Positions 14,997 through 24,500 of a DNA stretch of 38,172 nt are shown piece by piece. Every line of letters starts with the position of its first letter. The stretch's first letter is position 1. This DNA comes from a virus. The translations under genes were made by a program, and so were the position numbers. Under the pieces are notes generated by a model. The model saw only the letters and a program-made list of their open reading frames with translations, was not told where the DNA came from and searched no databases. Location: the IMG/VR virus record IMGVR_UViG_3300025141_016189, positions 1 through 38,172 of that record, one strand, 5' to 3'.

Positions 14997-16529
14997 ATGG
15001 GAAAAAGGGCAAAAACTACAAGACATGCAATTTTTGGAAGATTTAAAGATGATGATGGACAGGGCGGAGATAATAGAATTCTTCACGAAGCTGTCGTCGT
15101 TGAGTTTTTCCCAAACCCGGTTAGGGACTTAACAAAAGACTCACTTTCACAAATCGGAGTAACACAATTTGAAGCTTACTATAACGGTAAAACAATGCCA
15201 GCTGGAAGGATATCGAAAGAAAGAATTGTAAGAATGCCACGATGCTCACTTGCTGCTATAGTTACAGCTGGACGAGGTGGCCACAAAAGTTCATCACCAG
15301 AAATATTTTACCCACTCTTTCCCCATTTAACGACTCCTATAAAACCTGGTGAAAAAGTATGGGTAATATATGACAGGCCTGGCGGCGCAGGATTTTGGAT
15401 TTCTCGAATAGCTTGCGACTTACATGTTGATGACTTAAATTATTCTCATCACAATAGAGGGTATCTCTATAAACAAGTGTATACTCCAGAAACAAGTGCG
15501 GAACATGCGGTTCCAGAGCCACCACCTGCTCCAGGTGCAGAGCCTGAAGAAGCAGTTGAAGACGAAGAAAGCGCATTGTCGCCCTTTATTTATGGCTGGC
15601 CAGAAGGCGGTGAGGGAAACCCATTTAAAGATTCTTTCTATGAATCAGGCGCATTTAACAAGATTGTTCAAACTTCAACATCTTATGTAGATGAATTTAA
15701 TGGAGAGCCAGTTCCAAGATATTCTCCGGTTCTAGGAGAGACAGTTATTCAAGGATCTAATAATACTCTAATCTCCCTGGGCCAGGATAGAGATTTGCTT
15801 CTCTCGACAGACACCATGGACCCTAAAATAAAAGGTATTGGGGCAATAGATATGGTTGTTGGAAGAGGTCAGACTGATGCAACTTCTGCAATATCAAATC
15901 ATGAGATTACGACCCGGGGACAAGTTTCACTAAATGAATACGAAGCTTTTGATCTTCCGGTATATGAAGAGATAAATAAATATCCGATGGCAACAGAGGA
16001 TCCCCCTGAGGGGAATCTAGATGAAGGAAACCCTGATTTTATTCATGATCTTTCAAGAATATACATTTCTATGAAATCAGACGGAGATGCAAATTTTGAC
16101 CTAGAGTTTGTAAATGAATTTGCACCACCTATCGAAGGAGTTCCTTTTATTGTAGCCAAGTCAGATGAAATAAGACTTGTGGGAAGGGGAAGTGTTAGAG
16201 CTAGGTCAGAAGCCGGTGCAGAGCTTGGCCTGATGTCAAATGATGAAGCTTATATCACAGGCGGAAGAGTATTTTTAGGCGCACCAGAAGAAACTCATGG
16301 TGCACCTGGCCATTATCATGTAATGAGAGGCGAGATACTGCTCTCAGCGGTTGAGAACCTATGCGAAGGCTTGTCATATGCACTTGGCGCTCCAGAAGAT
16401 TTTCCGCTTGGAATTCCATGTGGAAATATCGGGGCCCCGCTAACAACCGCTTTTGATATTCAGATGACACTTGATGCTTTCAAAGAAGAGGTTGCAGCAT
16501 CTTTAAGTGCTGTGGTCCACACAGAGTAA
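14997..16529 (+). CDS. 5: Baseplate central spike, gp5-like (OB-fold), no lysozyme domain
   Basis: A 510-aa protein. The N-terminal part (about 20-145) contains RILHEAVVVEFFPNPVRD, YPLFPHLTTPIKPGEKVWVI and YDRPGGAGFWISRI, typical of the OB-fold of T4 gp5 and VgrG-type spikes that sits on the hub ring. A proline- and glutamate-rich linker follows (about 172-195, PEPPPAPGAEPEEAVEDEE). The C-terminal part has HDLSRIYISMKSDGDANFDL and SDEIRLVGRGSVRARSEAG, compatible with a beta-structured tip. I see no T4-lysozyme-type domain, as in other marine T4-likes, so cell-wall cutting must come from another protein. The ATG follows the previous stop directly. Confidence 0.78.
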   Translation: MGKRAKTTRHAIFGRFKDDDGQGGDNRILHEAVVVEFFPNPVRDLTKDSLSQIGVTQFEAYYNGKTMPAGRISKERIVRMPRCSLAAIVTAGRGGHKSSSPEIFYPLFPHLTTPIKPGEKVWVIYDRPGGAGFWISRIACDLHVDDLNYSHHNRGYLYKQVYTPETSAEHAVPEPPPAPGAEPEEAVEDEESALSPFIYGWPEGGEGNPFKDSFYESGAFNKIVQTSTSYVDEFNGEPVPRYSPVLGETVIQGSNNTLISLGQDRDLLLSTDTMDPKIKGIGAIDMVVGRGQTDATSAISNHEITTRGQVSLNEYEAFDLPVYEEINKYPMATEDPPEGNLDEGNPDFIHDLSRIYISMKSDGDANFDLEFVNEFAPPIEGVPFIVAKSDEIRLVGRGSVRARSEAGAELGLMSNDEAYITGGRVFLGAPEETHGAPGHYHVMRGEILLSAVENLCEGLSYALGAPEDFPLGIPCGNIGAPLTTAFDIQMTLDAFKEEVAASLSAVVHTE

Positions 16530-16532
16530 AAC

Positions 16533-17027
16533 ATGGCAGATACACTACCTTGCGAGTTGCCCGGAATGAACGAGCTAATGCTCGCATTTGATGCAGCTCT
16601 GGGTCCCCTAGCAGTTGGAATTGAGCTAGCGCTAGACCCCTCCCTAGCACTTGATGTAACTTCAGATTGGGCAATAGAGAATCTAGATGCTGCCCTTGCA
16701 ATGACAGTTCCTACATTTGCTTTCAATCTTGCACTTGTTGAAGTTATTAAAATTGCCATAGATCTTCCATCCCTAGGTTTTCCGTTCAGTGTAGGATTTA
16801 CTATTCCCGGATGGGGATTGCCTCAAATTGATGCTCTAACCGGTCTCTTGTTTGACATGATAATGATACCAATAAATCTAATGATTGGATTGATCAGTCT
16901 TGAAATCACTCCCGATGTATCTTTGTGTGATTTAATTAGGGCTGGATTGCCTGATATACCGGGTCAAGACATTTGTGTTGAATGCATTATGGCGAGGATT
17001 GGCCCTATCTTTGGAATGGAGTGCTAG
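16533..17027 (+). CDS. Hydrophobic, cysteine-ended protein in the baseplate operon
   Basis: A 164-aa protein of unknown function, three nucleotides after the spike gene. Most of it is hydrophobic: LALDVTSDWAIENLDAALAM, TVPTFAFNLALVEVIKIAID and DALTGLLFDMIMIPINLMIG look like amphipathic or buried helices with proline breaks, rather than clean membrane spans. The last 35 residues carry four cysteines (LCDL, ICVECI, MEC); a fifth is C7. It could be a spike-tip or hub-packing component. No family recognised. Its codon choice and orientation agree with its neighbours. Confidence 0.65.
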   Translation: MADTLPCELPGMNELMLAFDAALGPLAVGIELALDPSLALDVTSDWAIENLDAALAMTVPTFAFNLALVEVIKIAIDLPSLGFPFSVGFTIPGWGLPQIDALTGLLFDMIMIPINLMIGLISLEITPDVSLCDLIRAGLPDIPGQDICVECIMARIGPIFGMEC

Positions 17028-17030
17028 GTT

Positions 17031-17309
17031 TTGAGCATAAGAGATTTTAAAGATGGCTGGTTTAACTATTTGATTGGAAATCTCATCAAGAGCAAAAAGC
17101 CCCCTCCGCAAATTCAAAAAATAGTAGATGAAAGGTTGGAAAAATGTCTTTCGTGTGAGCATTTGAGAAAGAAAAAGACTTCTAGCCCAAGAATATATTT
17201 ACAATCTTGCAGCATGTGCGGATGTGCGTTTCCTGCTTTAGCATTTGCATATAAGAAAAGTTGCCCGGATGGCAAGTGGCAAGAGATACCCGGATCACTT
17301 TTTGATTAA
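17031..17309 (+). CDS. Small zinc-ribbon protein
   Basis: A 92-aa protein with start TTG 17031; GGAG lies nine nucleotides upstream and no in-frame ATG or GTG is better placed. Four cysteines in two pairs, CLSCEH (44-49) and CSMCGCAF (about 65-72), followed by SCPDGKWQEIPG, match a short zinc-binding fold seen in many phage and bacterial hypothetical proteins. The first 40 residues are basic and amphipathic. A role as a structural zinc knuckle or an RNA- or protein-binding adaptor is possible. Its place between spike and gp25 genes is unusual. Confidence 0.65.
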   Translation: MSIRDFKDGWFNYLIGNLIKSKKPPPQIQKIVDERLEKCLSCEHLRKKKTSSPRIYLQSCSMCGCAFPALAFAYKKSCPDGKWQEIPGSLFD

Positions 17310-17368
17310 AATGTCTGCCTAGAGATTCTCCGGTATACCTATTACTAATAATAGTGTAGAATATTTTT

Positions 17369-17392
17369 GCGTAATTGTCTAATTATTTACGC
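17369..17392 (+). promoter_or_regulatory. Inverted repeat just before the 60-aa gene's ribosome binding site
   Basis: GCGTAA (17369-17374) and TTACGC (17387-17392) flank 12 bases; GGAG follows two nucleotides later. The hairpin could affect translation of the small gene at 17404 or be an operator half-site pair. With six pairs it may also be chance. Confidence 0.25.
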
Positions 17393-17403
17393 TGGAGAAT
17401 TTA

Positions 17404-17586
17404 ATGAAAGAACAAGAAGTAAAGAGAGTTGTAAAGCTTAGAGAATATCTAATCAATTATTACAATTCACTAGAGGGAAAGAATGAGCCAAGCTCAGTAA
17501 CAAAAACATCAGAAATTGCACTATTTTGTGAATCAATTATAAGGAGTGCCGATGATATTCTAAAGCCTTATGTAAAGTTTCAATAG
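17404..17586 (+). CDS. Small hypothetical protein (60 aa)
   Basis: ATG 17404 follows GGAGAATTTA, a good ribosome binding site, in an otherwise empty gap. The product is a soluble, mostly helical protein (EVKRVVKLREYLINYYNSLE, then SEIALFCESIIRSADDIL) with charged ends and no recognised domain. It stands alone, with 94 nt before it and 77 nt after it, so it may be transcribed separately from the baseplate operon. I consider it a real gene because of the ribosome binding site and clean codon use; function unknown. Confidence 0.55.
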   Translation: MKEQEVKRVVKLREYLINYYNSLEGKNEPSSVTKTSEIALFCESIIRSADDILKPYVKFQ

Positions 17587-17636
17587 GCTTATATAGCTAA
17601 TAATTTTTTTCATTCGTCTTTAAATTTTTGTTGCAA

Positions 17637-17644
17637 TATAATTA
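17637..17644 (+). promoter_or_regulatory. Candidate late promoter TATAATTA (site 1)
   Basis: One mismatch from the T4 late consensus TATAAATA, in a gene-free gap, 19 nt before the GTG of the gp25-like gene and upstream of its GGAGG site. Two further exact copies lie at 36841 and 38129, also before gene starts. A late promoter here would transcribe the wedge and fibre genes. Confidence 0.4.
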
Positions 17645-17663
17645 CTAATCGGAGGGTTATAAA

Positions 17664-18200
17664 GTGCCTACTACATACGTTGACACAGTTGAGTCGGAAT
17701 ATGACTGGTTATCTTCTGGAATTATGCCAGATGAAACTATTACCAGAACACCTGTACTAGATGAAGATGGAAATGTTATAGATGAAGGCCAGGTAATCTT
17801 TAGCTTTCCAATTGGGATAACACTTCCCCTAGAGCTTGGAACAGAAACTTCTGGAATCTTTGATCAAACATTTAATTCAATAGCAGCAATTAGTATGGGT
17901 CTCAGGCTTCTAGTTATGACAAATCACTTTGAAAGATTGGGTAATCCTTTTTATGGTGCAAATTTAAGAGAATTAATAAGCGAATATGGAAATTTGCCAG
18001 ATTTTGAAAGTCAGGCAATGGAAAGAATAAAGACAGCTGTCTCTACATACATGCCAATCATTAATCTTGATGACTTTACATCTAAGATGGTAGAGAATAA
18101 TGATCCAGCACTTTTACAACTCGAACTACAAATAAAATATGATATACCCCAGCTTGGATCAACTGGAAATGTTTTAAAAGTTCACTTCAATCTAATGTAA
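17664..18200 (+). CDS. 25: Baseplate wedge protein, gp25-like
   Basis: The 178-aa protein starts at GTG 17664 after GGAGGGTTATAAA. The GPW/gp25 core is recognisable: FDQTFNSIAAISMGLRLLVM, then NHFERLGNPFYGANLRELI (the family's T-x-x-GER-x-x-PxFG-xxLR segment) and MERIKTAVSTYMPIINLDDF. The C-terminal LQLELQIKYDIPQLGSTG completes the beta sheet. gp25 sits in the inner baseplate and starts sheath assembly. T4 gp25 is 132 aa; the extra length here is mainly an N-terminal arm with DEDGNVIDEGQVIFSFPIG. It is directly followed by gp6, as in many contractile systems. Confidence 0.83.
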   Translation: MPTTYVDTVESEYDWLSSGIMPDETITRTPVLDEDGNVIDEGQVIFSFPIGITLPLELGTETSGIFDQTFNSIAAISMGLRLLVMTNHFERLGNPFYGANLRELISEYGNLPDFESQAMERIKTAVSTYMPIINLDDFTSKMVENNDPALLQLELQIKYDIPQLGSTGNVLKVHFNLM

Positions 18201-18204
18201 GACT

Positions 18205-20052
18205 ATGGCTAATAAAAATAAATTAAAAAGTATCAGAGAATCACAGCGATCTTATCTAAATAGAGATTTTAGTTCCTTTCGAAGAAGTTTAACTGAATAT
18301 GCAAGGACTTTTTTCTCAACCAAGATATCTGACTTTAGTGAGAATGGTCTAGCAGGAATGTTTATAGAGATTAATGCATATGTGGGTGATGTAATGTCAT
18401 ACTATATAGATCATCAATTTCAAGAGCTTGATATTACAGAGGCCACAGAGACAAAAAACATTGAAAGGCTAATAAGATCAACAGGCGTAAAAATAAAAAG
18501 CGCAGCACCTGCAGTTGTCAATATAGAGTTCTATCTAGAAATTCCATCAACTATTGTTAATGGTGTATATGTTCCAAACGTTGACTTAATGCCAACTATA
18601 AAAGAGGGGACAAAGGTCAGATCGGGTGGCGGAGTTACTTTTGTACTAGTTGATGATGTAAAGATGGGAGAAAAGAAAATGAACGGTAATTTCTTTGCAT
18701 CATACAGTGTAATGAAAAAAGATTCTGCTGGAAATCCATCTTCATTCTCAGTAATGAGAACAGGTATATGTGTATCTTCTTCTGTAAAATCTGAGTCTTA
18801 TACAATTCCAAATACATTTAAATCATTTAGATCAATAACACTTTCAAATAGTAATGTGAATGAGATTATAAGTGTTTTTGACTCTGAGGGTAATGAATAC
18901 TACGAGGTAGAATCTCTTTTGCAAGATACAGTATTTAGAAGATCTCCAAATACATCAATGGATAGGGAGGAGGTTGACGAGTCATTACAGCTAATACCAG
19001 CAGCTAGAAGATTTATTTCTACGACATCGAATAGAACAAAAAAGACAGCGCTAAGATTCGGGGGAGGATCATCTCTCTCTACAGACGATGATATAATGCC
19101 AGATCCGTCAGATCTTTCCCTTCCCTTATATGGAAGAAGAACAACTTTAAGTAATTTTACAATTGATCCAAATAAACTTTTATCTACTACAACAGCAGGT
19201 GTAGCACCGCAAAATACTGAATTAACAATAACATATAGATATGGAGGAGGTCTCAATCATAATGTTTCAGAAGGATCCATTAGATCTGTTCAAACTCTTG
19301 TTTCAAAATTTAGATCATCTGTTTCAACATCACAGAGAGGATCAATAAGGGCATCTATTGAGGTTATAAATAGAGAACCGGCAAAGGGTGGGGAAAATTC
19401 ACCTAATATTAATGAAATGAGAACTATAGCTCTCAACAGTAGAAATGCACAAATGAGAATTGTAACAAAGCAAGATTTAATAGCTAGAATTTATTCAATG
19501 CCCAATAAGTTTGGAAGGGTTTTTAGATGCAGCGTTAGATCAAATCCGAACAATCCGATGGCGTCAATTGTTTCAATTATTAGCAGGGATAGTGAGGAGA
19601 AGCTATCTGTCTCTCCTGATACATTAAAAGAAAATCTGCGTGTATTTCTCAATGAGTCAAGACTCATTTCAGATGCAATTGATATTGTTGATGCATCAGT
19701 AGTAAATTTAGGTGTAAGATTTGCAGTAACTACAAAACCAAGTGCAAATAGTGATCTCGTTGTTCAGAAGGTAAATGGAAATTTAAAAGATTATCTTTCT
19801 ATTGAAAACTTTCAAATTGGGCAACCGCTTATGATGACAGATTTAGTAAATATTATTATTAATACAACTGACGTTGTATCACTTGTTGAATTAAGTATTT
19901 TTAATAGAACAGGAACTATTGATGGAAATATTTACAGTGATACGTCTATGTCAATAGACGAGAATACTAACATGGGAGTCTTAAACTGCCCACAAGGAAG
20001 TATTTTCGAAGTCAGATTTCCAGAAGATGATATAGTCGGTAGCGCGAGATAA
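18205..20052 (+). CDS. 6: Baseplate wedge protein, gp6-like
   Basis: At 615 aa it is close to T4 gp6 (660 aa). The N-terminus (about 1-110: RDFSSFRRSLTEYARTFFST, then NGLAGMFIEINAYVGDVMSY and LDITEATETKNIERLIRSTG) is the characteristic segment of T4-like and gpJ-like wedge proteins. The C-terminal region, with TLKENLRVFLNESRLISDAI and IVDASVVNLGVRFAV, matches the conserved gpJ-type beta domain. gp6 dimers bridge the baseplate inner ring and contact gp25, its immediate neighbour here. No obvious ribosome binding site precedes the ATG, so it may be translationally coupled. Confidence 0.85.
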   Translation: MANKNKLKSIRESQRSYLNRDFSSFRRSLTEYARTFFSTKISDFSENGLAGMFIEINAYVGDVMSYYIDHQFQELDITEATETKNIERLIRSTGVKIKSAAPAVVNIEFYLEIPSTIVNGVYVPNVDLMPTIKEGTKVRSGGGVTFVLVDDVKMGEKKMNGNFFASYSVMKKDSAGNPSSFSVMRTGICVSSSVKSESYTIPNTFKSFRSITLSNSNVNEIISVFDSEGNEYYEVESLLQDTVFRRSPNTSMDREEVDESLQLIPAARRFISTTSNRTKKTALRFGGGSSLSTDDDIMPDPSDLSLPLYGRRTTLSNFTIDPNKLLSTTTAGVAPQNTELTITYRYGGGLNHNVSEGSIRSVQTLVSKFRSSVSTSQRGSIRASIEVINREPAKGGENSPNINEMRTIALNSRNAQMRIVTKQDLIARIYSMPNKFGRVFRCSVRSNPNNPMASIVSIISRDSEEKLSVSPDTLKENLRVFLNESRLISDAIDIVDASVVNLGVRFAVTTKPSANSDLVVQKVNGNLKDYLSIENFQIGQPLMMTDLVNIIINTTDVVSLVELSIFNRTGTIDGNIYSDTSMSIDENTNMGVLNCPQGSIFEVRFPEDDIVGSAR

Positions 20053-20057
20053 CTACA

Positions 20058-21596
20058 ATGTATAGAATTTTAACAGCAAGCAAAGACACATATATCACAA
20101 ATAAGATAATTAGTAATACATTTAGAGCGACTGATTCTAATGTTGGAAGAGCATCTACTTTAGATATTTTTAAACTTTATAATGAATCATCTATTTCAGG
20201 AACCACAAACCCTGTTGAAATAAGTAGAGCACTAGTAAAGTTTGATCTTAATCCGCTAAGAGCACTCACAGCATCAAGTCTGGATATAAGCTCCAGTAAA
20301 TTCAAAGTAACTTTAAAACTATCAGATGTCTACGGCGGTCAGACAACACCTAGCAACTTTAAACTTATAGTCTTTCCACTTTCAAAATCTTTTGATCAGG
20401 GGATGGGAAGAGACATATTGACCTTTGCTGACCTGGATTCTGCTAACTTTATAACATCTTCAGTTTCTTCTGGCTCACCTGTCCTATGGTTTGTCAGCGG
20501 TGCTGATAAACAAGGGCTGCTAGATTCTGACGATATAGATATTATATCTAGTGGAAATCTTAGTGATGGAAAAGGAGTCGTCGACCTCTGGAGATCACAA
20601 ACTTTTTATACTGGCGATGAAGATCTTGAAGTTGATATTACTGATATAATATCAGGAACACTTGCAGAGCAAATTCCCGACTTTGGATTTAGAATATCAT
20701 ATTCTGGATCAGAAGAAACTGATACATATACTAGATTTGTCAAGAGATTTTCATCAGTTCAGTCTTCTGATTATTTAAAGAAGCCCGCACTCATAGTGAA
20801 ATACGATGATTCTATTCAGGATTACCACAGATCGTTCTTTTTTGAAAGTTCAGGTAGCTTATTCTTAAATAATTCTAGCCAAAGACAATTAAAAAATTTA
20901 GTATCTGGTGCAGCTGGCACCGAGCTTACAGGGCTAAACTGTCTACATTTAAAACTTATCACTGGATCTATTGCCAGCGGAACTCTATTTAAAAAGACAA
21001 TTACAGGATCTCAGCATAAAATCGGTGATTCTTTTATTACTGGAATTTATTCTGCATCATTTGCAATAAGTGAGTTTGAAGATAGCAGTTTATTTTCTCA
21101 TGTCAGAAATGCACAAAGTGCTAGTTTTACTGCAATATGGTCGCCTATTGATGAATCTTTTGCATTTTTAACATCTTCGCTAGTTATAAATAGAACAAAT
21201 CGAACTTCATTTGACAATGACTCTAGCAGGCTTATAGTCAAAGTTACAAATATGAAATCTATATATAGAAAAAATGACAAAGTTAGATTTAGAATATTCG
21301 TAGAAGATATTGATAGACAAGTAGTATTTAAAAAGCTTCCAATGGAGACAAAAAGCCAGATATTTACACAAATGTACTACAGGATAAGGGACGTTATATC
21401 TAATGAGATTATAATCCCATTTGAAAAATCAAATAGATCAACAATATGTTCAACAGATAGTGAAGGTATGTATTTTGACTTTTACATGTCATCCCTGGCA
21501 CCTGGAAGATTATATACTATTGATTTTGAAATAGACGAGCTTGAAAATAGCCTCCTTTTCACAGAATCAGCAACAAAGTTTAGATTGGAAAACTAA
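20058..21596 (+). CDS. Structural protein with DNRLRE-like domain
   Basis: A 512-aa protein. The first 220 residues resemble the DNRLRE-type beta-sandwich found in bacterial surface and phage proteins: ASKDTYITNKII, then SRALVKFDLNPLRAL, LSDVYGGQTTPSNFKLIVFP and GVVDLWRS with a closing DFGFRISYSGSEE. The C-terminal half (KVTNMKSIYRKNDKVRFRIF, DFYMSSLAPGRLYTIDFEID) looks like an Ig- or jelly-roll-type domain. It lies directly after gp6, in the place of gp7 in T4, and its stop touches the next ATG. Probably part of the outer baseplate or its carbohydrate-binding decoration; the exact role is not shown. Confidence 0.6.
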   Translation: MYRILTASKDTYITNKIISNTFRATDSNVGRASTLDIFKLYNESSISGTTNPVEISRALVKFDLNPLRALTASSLDISSSKFKVTLKLSDVYGGQTTPSNFKLIVFPLSKSFDQGMGRDILTFADLDSANFITSSVSSGSPVLWFVSGADKQGLLDSDDIDIISSGNLSDGKGVVDLWRSQTFYTGDEDLEVDITDIISGTLAEQIPDFGFRISYSGSEETDTYTRFVKRFSSVQSSDYLKKPALIVKYDDSIQDYHRSFFFESSGSLFLNNSSQRQLKNLVSGAAGTELTGLNCLHLKLITGSIASGTLFKKTITGSQHKIGDSFITGIYSASFAISEFEDSSLFSHVRNAQSASFTAIWSPIDESFAFLTSSLVINRTNRTSFDNDSSRLIVKVTNMKSIYRKNDKVRFRIFVEDIDRQVVFKKLPMETKSQIFTQMYYRIRDVISNEIIIPFEKSNRSTICSTDSEGMYFDFYMSSLAPGRLYTIDFEIDELENSLLFTESATKFRLEN

Positions 21597-24500
21597 ATGT
21601 CAACAAAAAGTGAAAAAGTAATTCCAAAACGGCCAAATTTATTTTCTGAGCTTAGAACTAGAAACGCTGAGCCTATAACGTTTGATGAAGTAACTCTAAA
21701 GAAGCTGCGAGATACTAATTTTTTCGAGGAGGAGTCTTTTAGATATGAGCCGATGGGATCCGGAATAAAAAGCACCCAAGAGCTAAGTGTCAATTACGAT
21801 AAGTTTGAAAATCATGTTTTCTTCGACTCTGCCCAGGCTAAAATAAATATTGCTTTTGATAAGATTATCAATGATTTTCCTTTTGACGGAACGAGAAAAC
21901 AACAAGAATCATTTTTTGATAATATGACTGGTTATGAAAACCATATTTTTGGAAACTTCCCTAAGCATGTTGGATTTTTAAACTTCTCCGGCGCAATCGG
22001 ATTAACACCGGCAGGACTTGCACCAAAAACTGATGGTAATTATATTGAAGTGAAAGATTCAAAAGGTTCACAGTTTCCAACATTTTCTACAGTAAGAGAT
22101 GGAAACATTGCAATAGAATTCCAAAACAATCCATTTACATTTGACTATCACCTATATGTGTCACCTAAGGCAAATGATTGTCAAATAATCTTTCAAAAGA
22201 TGCTTAACTCTGAAAAAAGTGTCTCAATTGCGCTGAGTGCTAGCTCATCACCGACAACATGTGATTTAATTTTTGGAATATCTTCTGGATCACAAAAAAT
22301 ATTTGTCTCTTCATCAATACCGAAGGGTGAGTTTTCACATCTTACAAATATTTACGATCGAGGCGCAGATAACAAAGCCAAAATTTATCTTAACGGCACA
22401 CAAGTAGCTACTTCATCAAACTCTGCAGAGTTTAATCTTTCATTCAATCAGGCATCTCTTTACATCGCCTCGGGATCTACGTTTAGTGTAGATGCTTCAA
22501 AGATGCCAGATGGTGAACCAAACTTTATCCCTAAAGAAACATTCTCAGGATCTATGGATGAGTTGAGAATTTTTCACAAGATACTTAGTCCAGTTTTTCT
22601 AAAAGAGAATGCTAAGAAGACAATATATGCATCTAAAGACTTAAAGCTTTATTTTAAATTTAACGAGGCAAGCGGTACCTATAAACCTTCTGATGCAGTC
22701 TTAGACTCTTCGGGAAATTCTCTACACAGTCTTATAACAAACTATAAAAATGTAAATCGTCTAACAGGCTCTATAGAAAACCCTATGACACAAGAAAGGT
22801 CAAGTCTTTCACCCATTTTATTTCCTGATCACTACTTAGTCAAAAATTTCAATACAAGACTTTTAACTTCTGCATCTCGCTATGATCTTGTAAATCCAAA
22901 TATTATTACCAAGCTAGTTCCGCCCCATATGTTTTTAGATGGTCAACAAGCACAAGGGTTTAATCATCTTCAGGGGAAAATATTTGATCCAATCTCTGGA
23001 AAGTCAATACCCGGATCAGCAAGACTAGGATCAGCTCAGTTATTAACATCATTTTTGCTTATTTACGGAAAGGCATTTGACGAACTAAAGATGGTCATAG
23101 ATAGTATTTCTAACTTTTTGCATCTTGATTATGACGATTTTGAGACAGCGCCAGATAAACTTTTACCTCATGTTGCAAAGTATTATGGTATCGACTTGCC
23201 AAGCCTATTTTCAAATGCTACAATATTTGAATTTATTGAAGGAGAAGATATTGGTGATGTTTATGGTTTTGCACCAAAGTCTCTAAGACAGCTTCAGTCA
23301 GATTTATGGAAAAGATTTTTAATTAATCTTCCGTATATTAAGAGAACTAAGGGAACAGTAAATAGTGTAAAGTCGACACTTAGATCTTTTGGAATAAATC
23401 CTGATAATTTAATGACTGTAAGAGAGTTTGGTGGACCCACTAAAAAATCACTTAGCAGTCTGAGAAAGAGAAAGATAAAGAATCTACCGCTTTTAGATTT
23501 TTCAGGATCTGTTAAATTATCACCAGGGACAGAGGATTATAATGGATATTTCTCAGAAATGCCCCATATTATATCACCTGCACTAACGGGATCTAGGGTT
23601 GAACCTGGCTATCCTCCAATACAGGGAGATTTTGTATCAAAATCACCTAGCATGAGAAATGGAATATCTGACAATAGAGAAGATGGACTTCTTACATCAG
23701 GATCTTTTTCCTATGAAGCATTCTATAGATACCCAGAAAATAGACAAGTAAACTTTAGGCATCCGGTCACACAAAGCCTTGCAAGGCTTCTAGTTACGGG
23801 ATCTAGCATAGCAAAAGGTGCAGTTGTTGCAAATCTTATAGCACTATCTGGTACATCACCTACACTAAGTCTATACGTAAGATCGTCGCTAGTGTCAGGC
23901 TCTGAAGGTATGAAACTTTCACTTTCTGGAGCACAAATTTTTAATGGTGATCCATGGTATATTTCTTTTGGAAGGATTAGAAGCGATGATGTTGTAACTT
24001 CTGTTTCTGAAAGTCATCTTGCAAATCCCGTCTCTTTCGTAGGATCTTCTTCTTATTTTATTAGATGCTCAAACGCAGCAAACGGAAAGATATTTAAATC
24101 TTATCAGTCATCAAAATTATTCAAGGATGTAGGATTGACATCCGCTTTTGAAAATGCAAGTCTTGCTCACAATGTAAGCGGGTCAATTATAGCTTTGGGC
24201 TCTTCTAGCCTGGGAACCTATACCGGCCTTTTCCTAAGCGATACCAAGCTAGACTTTGTAAAAGGGTTTGAATCAGATGATAGGCTTAAAGCTACAGCGA
24301 CTAGATTTACAGGTCAGATTGGAAAAATAAGATTCTGGTCTGGTGCACTTACAAAAGAACAGTCAAGCGAGCATACACTTGATCCAAGCTCAATTGGAAG
24401 TGAAAATCCAAATATTCATTATAGCTATGAAGCACACAATACGGGATCTTGGTTTAGGCCAAGAATAGACTTACAGCTTGAGCAGCCCGGGATATCTGGG

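Noticed and set aside
14997-16529. Possible tail lysozyme domain in the gp5-like spike
   Set aside because: No lysozyme-type catalytic segment can be seen; the region after the OB-fold is an acidic, proline-rich linker and beta-rich sequence.
16460-16759. Minus-strand open frame across the spike and hydrophobic-protein genes
   Set aside because: It overlaps two well-supported genes in the opposite direction and encodes an Ala/Ser-rich product without features.
19651-19668. Hairpin AATGAGTC-AA-GACTCATT in the gp6-like gene
   Set aside because: Short arms inside a coding region with no following T-run; compatible with chance.
19360-21192. TATAAATA octamers inside the gp6-like and DNRLRE-like genes
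   Set aside because: They match the T4 late promoter but are far from any gene start, so they are taken as chance and used only as a caution for the site at 33283.
23774-23789. 16-bp perfect palindrome in the LamG/tail-protein-I gene
   Set aside because: A palindrome of this length is expected about once by chance in a window of this size.
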